A stretch of DNA of 5,546 nt from Bacillota bacterium. Its GTDB lineage: Bacteria; Bacillota_I; Bacilli_A; RFN20; CAG-826. The notes under the pieces are model-generated. The model made no database searches. It worked only from the letters and a program-made list of their open reading frames with translations, and was not told where the DNA came from. The DNA lies in NCBI GenBank assembly GCA_003512585.1, contig DOQE01000072.1:741-6286 (forward strand). The letters are read 5' to 3'. The position numbers and the translations under genes were made by a program. Positions 1-5,333 of this stretch are shown here, one piece after another (position 1 is the first letter of the stretch; each line of letters starts with the position of its first letter).

Positions 1-539
1 TACTCAGGAACCGAGAAAGTAGTTTCGATTTCTCCTTGCAAGGAGCTTGGTGTAAAAGAAAAACCTAGTTTATAATCTTTCCCCGCGATTAATTGTCTAT
101 ATTTTTTATTTCCAGATGTAATTTCTGTTGCATCTTCTGGAAAAGATATATCAAAAGAAGTTATGCCTATTGCTTTAACAGTTACTTCTAAGGTAGCTTT
201 AATGTCGCTATTTTCATCCGAAACAACATTTATAGTTGTTTTCCCTTCTTTTTTAGCCGTGACTTTTCCTTGAAGAGAAACGCTGGCAATAGATTCGTCG
301 TTAGAAGAATAATTAACTAATTTATTTGTTGCTTCAGCTGGTAAAACTGTTGTTTCAATTTGGAATGTATCCCCGATTTCTAACTCAATGTTAGTTTGAT
401 TCAAACTAATGGAAGCAACTTTCGTGTCTTCTTTTATCGATGAATCGCTTTCTTCTTTGTCTTGGCTAGATGTGGAAGGTTGATCGCAAGAAGCCAGTAA
501 CAATAATGATGATACGAGAACTAATAATTGTTTTTTCAT
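1..539 (-). CDS. Lipoprotein with bacterial Ig-like (Big_2) domain, C-terminus outside the window
   Basis: The ATG is at 537-539 and the frame stays open to the window edge, giving 179 complete codons. It is preceded by a strong Shine-Dalgarno GGAGG (549-553) 9 nt upstream. Residues 1-18 form a lipoprotein signal: Lys-Lys start, hydrophobic core, lipobox L-A-S-C with Cys18 as the predicted lipidated residue. An acidic/Ser linker follows (about 19-38). Residues about 41-123 read as a Big_2 fold, with typical landmarks: a SISLNQTNIELEIGDTF opening, VLPAEATNK, YSSNDESIASV and GKVTAKKEGKTTI. Residues 124-179 (ITSFDISFPEDAT onward) begin a further, unrecognised region. The protein should be anchored on the outer face of the membrane. 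Big_2 domains usually serve adhesion or as spacers, but the substrate or partner cannot be told. It starts 18 nt after the stop of the upstream lipoprotein gene, so the two are probably co-transcribed from the promoter at 1916-1943. Confidence 0.85.
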   Translation of the reverse strand, partial: MKKQLLVLVSSLLLLASCDQPSTSSQDKEESDSSIKEDTKVASISLNQTNIELEIGDTFQIETTVLPAEATNKLVNYSSNDESIASVSLQGKVTAKKEGKTTINVVSDENSDIKATLEVTVKAIGITSFDISFPEDATEITSGNKKYRQLIAGKDYKLGFSFTPSSLQGEIETTFSVPE

Positions 540-557
540 TTTCTTTTTCCTCCAAAA

Positions 558-1886
558 TTAATCCAAGTTATTCAAATAAGAATCCAAGAAATCCAATTTG
601 ACGCTGCCAAACTCCTTGTAAGTAAAGTTTTGGTAAGAGTATTGACTGTTATAAGAAATAAAGACACTTAATGTAATAAGGCAATCTTTGTCCAATGAGG
701 CGTCTTCTAAAGTCAATCCTGCCCCTAGAACATAAAATCCATATTCTTGTTGGGTATAGACATTTGTTAATTGTCCAATTGCTTCTAGAACGCTCTCGTT
801 GCTAGTATAGAAATCATAATATCCTTTAAAAGTAGAGCTTTCTTCATCAAATGTTTTTAATACTTCTTCATTTCCTAAAAATCCTGGGAATGTGGCTAAA
901 TCATATAAGGAAGAAATAGAAAGGTCATACTTTTCACCTAAACTAACTTTATTATCCTTATATTCAAAACGGTAGAAGCCATTATCTACGCTTTTCTTGC
1001 CTTCGATTTGCAATATTCCTTCATCGACATAGGTAGATTCTTCTTTGTTTTCATATGTAGTGGTGAAGTCTTGGTATATTGCTTTGTCCGTGAAATAATT
1101 TGTAGAAACTAATTCACCATTTCCATCTAGAGTCTCTGATACAAAATTATGTAAGCTAAATAACCTTCTTATTTTTTCTATTTTACCAGCAAAAGGCAAA
1201 GCCTTGCCTTGATAGGAAGAAGCCTCGTTAATTGAAGAAGTGCCGATATTAGTAACGGTATAACGAACCTTTCCTAGTATTATTCCTGAACTAGCAAATG
1301 TTAAATCCCCATAGAAACTATCTTTGCCCGTAACCTTAATTTCTAAGGCGGTCGGGATATAGGTAGAAAGTTCATCCCCTTGAACCAAATCGCTTAATAA
1401 GGCAAAACGCCTTAGGACGATACTATTTGTTACATTATAAACATTTTCCCTATTCTTGAAGGTTGAGTTTGGGAATTGGAGCTCGTTTAAAGAAGAAAGT
1501 TCTTCATAAGCTTGATGGTAGTCTTTAATGTTTTTATCTAAAACGTAACTAGGTTTGAACTCCTTATCTTTTATCCTATATTTATTAAAGCCATCATTAC
1601 TATTTTTATAGCCAAAATTCTCACTAAAATAGGATGATTCAAAATAACATTCGTTTTCCGTGAAAGTTTTTTTGGAATTGAATACTAAGTTTGTTATATA
1701 ACTTTCTATATTTAATGTATACGATTTGCTAGTTGTTAAGCTTGTAACTATCTCTCGCAAGCTCGGATAAATTTCTTCTTCTATTTCACTAGTAAGGCTA
1801 GAAGAAATGGAACTATTTTGCTCTTGGTTACAAGAGAATAAACTTAAGCAGGTAGTTGCTAATATTACTTTTGTAATTTTCTTCAT
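558..1886 (-). CDS. Hypothetical lipoprotein of 442 residues with two similar halves
   Basis: The ATG (1884-1886) has a Shine-Dalgarno AGGTGA (1893-1898) 6 nt upstream and a promoter just before it (1916-1943); the stop is TAA at 558-560. Residues 1-19 are a lipoprotein signal ending in the lipobox L-F-S-C (Cys19), then a short Ser/Glu linker, so the protein should be membrane-anchored outside the cell. I do not recognise the family. By eye the mature part looks duplicated. About 40-216 and 234-432 share the order: helix-like start, beta-rich Tyr/Phe stretch, a [N/D]-D/N-G-F-x-[K/R] turn (NDGFNKYRIKDKEF at 97-110; DNGFYRFEYKDNKV at 301-314), a Leu/Ser helix, then a beta-rich end. This would fit two lipoprotein-carrier-like (LolA/LppX-like) sandwiches, but that is a guess from pattern, not a family match. 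It heads a two-gene lipoprotein unit with the Big_2 gene 18 nt downstream. Confidence 0.85.
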   Translation of the reverse strand: MKKITKVILATTCLSLFSCNQEQNSSISSSLTSEIEEEIYPSLREIVTSLTTSKSYTLNIESYITNLVFNSKKTFTENECYFESSYFSENFGYKNSNDGFNKYRIKDKEFKPSYVLDKNIKDYHQAYEELSSLNELQFPNSTFKNRENVYNVTNSIVLRRFALLSDLVQGDELSTYIPTALEIKVTGKDSFYGDLTFASSGIILGKVRYTVTNIGTSSINEASSYQGKALPFAGKIEKIRRLFSLHNFVSETLDGNGELVSTNYFTDKAIYQDFTTTYENKEESTYVDEGILQIEGKKSVDNGFYRFEYKDNKVSLGEKYDLSISSLYDLATFPGFLGNEEVLKTFDEESSTFKGYYDFYTSNESVLEAIGQLTNVYTQQEYGFYVLGAGLTLEDASLDKDCLITLSVFISYNSQYSYQNFTYKEFGSVKLDFLDSYLNNLD

Positions 1887-1915
1887 AAAAATTCACCTAA
1901 AGAAAGGCAATGATA

Positions 1916-1943
1916 ACTATATTACCTACTAAAGTTTTGTCAA
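1916..1943 (-). promoter_or_regulatory. Sigma-A-type promoter for the 442-residue lipoprotein gene
   Basis: On the minus strand a perfect -35 TTGACA (1938-1943) is followed by a 16-nt spacer and the -10 TATAGT (1916-1921, one mismatch to TATAAT). Transcription would start near 1908-1909, leaving a leader of about 22 nt that contains the Shine-Dalgarno at 1893-1898. The fit to consensus is strong. It implies that the two distal lipoprotein genes can be transcribed independently of the CNNM/RNase genes, although nothing blocks read-through from upstream. Confidence 0.75.
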
Positions 1944-1949
1944 ACTTTA
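1930..1949. repeat. Perfect 8-bp inverted repeat around the -35 box
   Basis: TAAAGTTT (1930-1937) and AAACTTTA (1942-1949) are exact inverted copies separated by the 4 bases TGTC. The structure covers the whole -35 hexamer of the promoter at 1916-1943 and ends 3 bp before the stop codon of the barnase-like gene. It could be an operator for a dimeric regulator. It is a poor terminator, since the stem has one G-C pair per arm and no U-run follows on either strand. Chance palindromy in AT-rich DNA is possible. Confidence 0.5.
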
Positions 1950-1952
1950 TTG

Positions 1953-2813
1953 TTAGATTAAAGGTGTTTTATTTAATATGGAAACGGTTTCGGGTTTAAT
2001 ATAGCTGCCAAAGCCATTTCCTTCCCCGTCAAATTCTTTTCCAAAGCATTTTAAGGAAGTTGATTCATTTTTTATTTTGGCAAAATTAGTGAATTCTTTA
2101 AAAGAAGAATAATGATTCGTCGTATAAAAAATAATTGGGGCAGTGGAGTTATATTGCTTTAAGCCGTTATAAACGACAACAAGACGGTTTCTTCCTCTAC
2201 TTTTAGCCGTATAGGATGAGCTTTCTTTTGCTATATCTATTTCAAAATATTTGTATTCATAAGGTTCAGTGATAGAAGCCATATAGCCATCTACTCTAGA
2301 ATAATCTTTGGAATATAGCCTTCCCTTTTTATTAAATTTATTTAATTGGGTTTGCAAGGAGGACGATGCTAAATTTGTGTCATTAAAAATGTAATTAACG
2401 GGGAGGCTACGAAAACTTGAATAATAAAAAGCTAAATCAATTGGATCTATATACCAGGTAGAAGGGTCTTCTAGAGTAGATTTTCTAATTGTTTTATATA
2501 TGGATCCATCAAGGTTATAAAAAGCAATGGTAGAAGAAGTTTCAAATTTTGGTGCTACTCTATAATATCCTTCTTCTATATAGGGAAAATAAGAACTAGA
2601 GGAGCTTTCTTCTTCGCTAGTCAAGCTATCGATATAGGAATTAGAGCTAAAACTAGAATCTGATTCTTTAGAAAAGCTAGAGGAGCTTATTTCTAAACTA
2701 GATTCTAAATCATCAAAAGAAGAATTATTTGTTTCACTTGAGGCTTTGGAAAAATTTAGGCTACAAGATGATAGTAATAAAAATAATAAGGACAGAGGCA
2801 ATAATTTTTTCAT
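1953..2813 (-). CDS. Barnase-like ribonuclease lipoprotein
   Basis: The 286-residue protein starts at ATG 2811-2813 with AGGA (2820-2823) 6 nt upstream, and ends at TAA 1953-1955. Residues 1-17 are a lipoprotein signal with lipobox L-S-S-C (Cys17). Residues 18-76 form a low-complexity Ser/Glu/Asp linker. About 118-240 resembles barnase and related microbial guanyl-specific RNases: WYIDPIDLAFYYSSF then LPVNYI (137-142, barnase LPDNYI), FEIDI (190-194, barnase READI), RGRNR (206-210, barnase RNSDR) and YTTNHYSSF (230-238, barnase KTTDHYQTF). By hand alignment E191, R206, R210 and H234 match barnase catalytic E73, R83, R87 and H102. Barnase K27 is Asn here, and the guanine-recognition loop is changed (FNKKGRL for FSNREGKL). 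About 36 extra residues follow the domain. The expected role is cleavage of extracellular RNA from the membrane surface, or attack on competitors. It overlaps the CNNM gene by ATGA. No barstar-like inhibitor gene is visible. Family assignment is by motif only; activity is inferred. Confidence 0.75.
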   Translation of the reverse strand: MKKLLPLSLLFLLLSSCSLNFSKASSETNNSSFDDLESSLEISSSSFSKESDSSFSSNSYIDSLTSEEESSSSSYFPYIEEGYYRVAPKFETSSTIAFYNLDGSIYKTIRKSTLEDPSTWYIDPIDLAFYYSSFRSLPVNYIFNDTNLASSSLQTQLNKFNKKGRLYSKDYSRVDGYMASITEPYEYKYFEIDIAKESSSYTAKSRGRNRLVVVYNGLKQYNSTAPIIFYTTNHYSSFKEFTNFAKIKNESTSLKCFGKEFDGEGNGFGSYIKPETVSILNKTPLI

Positions 2814-4087
2814 TCTTCTTCCTTTTTTACTAACATCTTTTTTACCTTGACCCCATCCATGGAAAGTATTGTAATCTTAAGATTTTTATATTCAATTGCA
2901 TCGCCTACTTTTGCAAATCTATCTCCTAGCAAGTCAATGCAGAAGCCTCCTATTGTAACGTATTCGGTTTCTATTTCATCAAAATCTAGGTCGAATAAGG
3001 AACAAAAATCCCTTAAGGTCATCGATCCATCGACTATATAACTTCCATCACCTTTTAATGAATATGGTTCATCTGCTTTATCTTTTTCATCCCATATCTC
3101 GCCGACAATTTCTTCGACTATATCTTCAAAAGTAATGATTCCTTCATAGGCCCCATATTCGTCTAAAACTACAGACATGGCCACTTTTTCTTCTCTCATT
3201 TTATTCAAAATATCGTTAATTTCGATTGTATGGGGTATATAAATTACTTTTTCTATCATTGCTAATGGTATCTCTTCTTTTCCTTCTAGCTTTAGCTTCA
3301 TTAAGTTTTTGTTTTTGACAAAGCCTATTATTTGATCGTTTTCTTCGTTAAAGATCGGAAGTCTAGAATGGGAAAAAGTCTCCTTATTGCTTAATATTTC
3401 CTCAAGATCATCGTTTAAGAATATGCCATATATTTTTGCCCTTGGAGTCATTATTTCATAGGCTTCTGTTGTAGCATAGTCTATAGTTCCTCTTAATAAT
3501 TCGGCTGCTTGTTCGTCTATTTGTCCTTTTTCTTCGATTTCATCAACCATTTCGTGAAGTTCTTCGTCTCCGGTTTGGAAATCATTTAGGTTATGGGTTA
3601 ATGGGTAAGTGACTAACGTGCCAAACCCTCCCATGAGGAAAGTAATTGGTAAAGTCAAATAAAAACAAATACGCAAAGGATAGGCATAGGCAATTGTTAG
3701 TTTGCCGTTGAAGACTTTGCCTAATGATTTGGCTATTATTTCCCCAAATATTATTTTTAATATTAAGAATATTAACGAAAAGATTAAACCTATGTTTTCT
3801 TGCATTGCCTTATCGGTGATATTAAGAATAGAAATAGCTACATTTATCCCTAAAAGGGTAGATAAAGTATCCAAGGCAGCATTAATAACGTCATTCCAAA
3901 GCAAGATGGTAGAAATTGTTTTTTCATATCCTTTGGCCAATGAATAGGCTATTTTTCCCATCTTTGTATTGGACTTTTTCTCAAGCTTAGCCAAAGAAAC
4001 GGAACCAAAGGCCATATCGGCAGAAGAAAAAAACATTGAGCAAAGCAAAAGAAGGAACAAAATAATAGAATAAATTGCTATTAGCAT
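2810..4087 (-). CDS. CNNM/CorB-type membrane protein with CBS pair and CorC_HlyC domain
   Basis: This 425-residue protein of the CNNM (DUF21)/CorB 'hemolysin-like' family is linked in characterised members to Mg2+/divalent cation efflux. Domains in order: membrane domain 1-165 with FFSSADMAF near the first helix; CBS1 about 211-270 (EIMTPRAKI start); CBS2 about 276-335 with the signature DEYGAYEGIITFEDIVEEIV; C-terminal CorC_HlyC domain about 341-423. Length and order are typical. Two membrane motifs diverge: the usual G-N-N is W64-N65-D66, and the usual GEIxPK is GEIIAK (115-120), with the Pro replaced by Ala. Ion handling may therefore be altered. The start ATG (4085-4087) overlaps the stop of the upstream paralogue (ATGCTAA) and has a strong AAGGAGG (4092-4098) only 4 nt away. 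The stop TGA overlaps the ATG of the barnase-like gene. The family call is secure; transport direction and ion are inferred. Confidence 0.9.
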   Translation of the reverse strand: MLIAIYSIILFLLLLCSMFFSSADMAFGSVSLAKLEKKSNTKMGKIAYSLAKGYEKTISTILLWNDVINAALDTLSTLLGINVAISILNITDKAMQENIGLIFSLIFLILKIIFGEIIAKSLGKVFNGKLTIAYAYPLRICFYLTLPITFLMGGFGTLVTYPLTHNLNDFQTGDEELHEMVDEIEEKGQIDEQAAELLRGTIDYATTEAYEIMTPRAKIYGIFLNDDLEEILSNKETFSHSRLPIFNEENDQIIGFVKNKNLMKLKLEGKEEIPLAMIEKVIYIPHTIEINDILNKMREEKVAMSVVLDEYGAYEGIITFEDIVEEIVGEIWDEKDKADEPYSLKGDGSYIVDGSMTLRDFCSLFDLDFDEIETEYVTIGGFCIDLLGDRFAKVGDAIEYKNLKITILSMDGVKVKKMLVKKEEE

Positions 4088-5220
4088 ATTTCCTCCTTGT
4101 TTTTCTTTTTTCTTCCTATTGGATGTAAATTTGTATCTAGGCTTCCTACTAGTTGAGATAACAAATCATCCATTGTTACTAAGCCGACAACTTCTCCTTT
4201 GCTATTTTTTACTAACGCTAAATGGCTACGTTCCTTATTTAATATATCGAAGGCATCGTCTAAAGTTTCGTCAATATCAACATAAATTGGTTGTAGCAAT
4301 ATTGAACGGATATCAAGGTGGGGGTCTTTGTTATATTCTTCAAAATAAAGATTAATGGATAGAATAGATAAATATTCGCCTTCTTTATTTATGACAGGAA
4401 ACCTAGAATAAGAAGAGTTCATAATAAAGGCATTTACTTTTTCACTTGTTAAATCTTCTTCCTTAATCGAAACGATATCGCTTTCCTTTGTCATGACTTT
4501 TTCTATTTTTATTTTGTCGAAAACAAAGGCTTTATCCAGAAGCTTCAATTCGTTATCTTCGAATAACTCTTCTTCCTTTTCTTTATCTTCTTCCCCTTCT
4601 TCATCTAACTTGGCTTCATTTGCCTTTTCTATGAAGTCTTCTTTGGAAAGTACGTTTTCATCGCTTATTTTAAATATTTTATGAACAAATTTTAAAACGA
4701 AACGGAAGAGGAAGATAAGCGGGAAGAGAATTATTCCTACTATAAAATCGGGCCAGGCTAAGATAATCGCCATTCTATTTGGAAGCGATTTAGATAAAAT
4801 TTTAGGGCAAGTATCGGAAATTATATAAACCAAAGCCCCCATAACCACGGTTGATAATATGGCTTCAAGGGAATCGGCTAGTCCATATATTTTACAAATA
4901 TTGTAAAACATGACTGCCGAAATAGAAGACATTAAGGTTTGGACAATGTTATTGCCTACTAAAACAGTTACCAATGTATCTTCGAATTTTTCGGTTAATC
5001 TAACTATTATTTTTGCAGTTAGGTTACCTTTATTGGCCTCGACTTTAAAATGGTATTTGTTGCAATTGCTAAAAGCATTCTCTGAAGCACTGAACAATCC
5101 AGATATTAAAAGCATTATGGCTATTAACAGCCAAGATGCCCACATTGGCATCCCATATACTGTAATCGAACTATTACTTGCTATGTCAGGATCTAAAGTG
5201 TCAGATAAAGGAACTTCCAT
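4081..5220 (-). CDS. CNNM/CorB-type membrane protein with CBS pair, lacking CorC_HlyC domain
   Basis: This paralogue of the downstream gene has 379 residues from ATG 5218-5220. A polar N-terminus of about 25 residues precedes the first membrane helix. The CNNM domain spans about 27-185, with FSASENAF (43-50), an intact G-N-N (89-91) and SDTCPK (135-140) where GEIxPK is usual, so the Pro-Lys is kept but Gly-Glu is Ser-Asp. A strongly acidic linker (about 205-224) leads to CBS1 (about 238-295, EKVMTKESD start) and CBS2 (about 308-362, VVGLVTMDDLLSQLVG). The chain ends in a basic tail without the CorC_HlyC domain. The role is probably divalent cation (Mg2+) efflux, perhaps as a partner of the next gene. 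The start is uncertain: an in-frame TTG at 5239-5241 with AAAGGA before it adds 7 residues, but a consensus -10 box (5230-5235) lies inside that extension, so I prefer the ATG, which lacks a Shine-Dalgarno. Confidence 0.85.
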   Translation of the reverse strand: MEVPLSDTLDPDIASNSSITVYGMPMWASWLLIAIMLLISGLFSASENAFSNCNKYHFKVEANKGNLTAKIIVRLTEKFEDTLVTVLVGNNIVQTLMSSISAVMFYNICKIYGLADSLEAILSTVVMGALVYIISDTCPKILSKSLPNRMAIILAWPDFIVGIILFPLIFLFRFVLKFVHKIFKISDENVLSKEDFIEKANEAKLDEEGEEDKEKEEELFEDNELKLLDKAFVFDKIKIEKVMTKESDIVSIKEEDLTSEKVNAFIMNSSYSRFPVINKEGEYLSILSINLYFEEYNKDPHLDIRSILLQPIYVDIDETLDDAFDILNKERSHLALVKNSKGEVVGLVTMDDLLSQLVGSLDTNLHPIGRKKKNKEEIC

Positions 5221-5229
5221 TAATTTTCT

Positions 5230-5258
5230 ATTATAGAGCAATTTGTCCTTTTATGCAA
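5230..5258 (-). promoter_or_regulatory. Promoter for the CNNM/RNase operon, possibly leaderless
   Basis: On the minus strand a perfect -10 TATAAT (5230-5235) lies 17 nt from a weak -35 TTGCAT (5253-5258). The -10 is only 9 nt from the ATG at 5218-5220, so transcription would start within about 3 nt of that ATG. No Shine-Dalgarno lies in those 9 bases. If this promoter is used, the upstream TTG start (5239-5241) would not be transcribed from it. A second TATAAT on this strand (5317-5322) has no recognisable -35 but could supply a longer leader that includes the TTG. Confidence 0.55.
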
Positions 5259-5269
5259 TTTGCTATTGC

Positions 5270-5288
5270 CTTTTTTTGGGCAAAAAAG
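5270..5288. repeat. Inverted T/A tracts between the divergent promoters
   Basis: C-T6 (5270-5276) and A6-G (5282-5288) form a 7-bp inverted repeat around a 5-base centre, TGGGC. The centres of the T7 tract (5271-5277) and the A6 tract (5282-5287) are about one helical turn apart, which favours intrinsic DNA curvature. The element sits between the two predicted -35 boxes (5253-5258 and 5296-5301). It may act as an UP-like or bending element for both promoters. An alternative pairing, TTGCC (5266-5270) with GGCAA (5279-5283), is also possible. No terminator-like U-run follows either stem directly. Confidence 0.35.
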
Positions 5289-5295
5289 CCTTTCT

Positions 5296-5324
5296 TTGTT
5301 GTTTTTATTATTCAATATTATAAA
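5296..5324 (+). promoter_or_regulatory. tyrS: Probable tyrS promoter, leaderless configuration
   Basis: The -10 TATAAA (5319-5324) follows a weak -35 TTGTTG (5296-5301) at 17-nt spacing; TAAAAT at 5321-5326 is an overlapping alternative -10. The -10 ends 9 nt before the tyrS ATG (5334), so transcription should begin at or within a few bases of the start codon. The bases 5314-5333 contain no Shine-Dalgarno-like purine run. There is no room for the T-box leader common upstream of tyrS in many Firmicutes. Confidence 0.5.
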
Positions 5325-5333
5325 ATAGCGCTT

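Noticed and set aside
1930..1949. Intrinsic terminator for the CNNM/RNase operon
   Set aside because: The stem is AT-rich with one G-C pair per arm and no U-run follows on either strand.
2810..2812. TGA read as Trp (Mycoplasma-type code)
   Set aside because: TGA here falls at the expected end of the CorC_HlyC domain in a classic ATGA overlap, and the tryptophans checked in the genes are encoded by TGG.
1..2813. Polymorphic toxin or toxin-antitoxin module built on the barnase-like gene
   Set aside because: There is no barstar-like gene and no LXG, WXG or secretion-system domain; the lipobox and tether point to a surface enzyme.
4493..4684. Plus-strand Ser-rich reading frame
   Set aside because: It is the antisense shadow of the acidic Glu/Lys linker of the CNNM gene; it has no ribosome-binding site and no family resemblance.
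2847..5236. Other plus-strand reading frames (2847-3041, 3702-3947, 4119-4355, 4910-5236)
   Set aside because: All lie inside the two well-supported CNNM genes on the minus strand and show no motifs of their own.
5221..5333. T-box leader for tyrS or Mg2+ (M-box) riboswitch for the CNNM genes
   Set aside because: The gap is too short for either, no T-box bulge sequence or terminator/antiterminator pair is visible, and the -10 boxes lie almost at the start codons.
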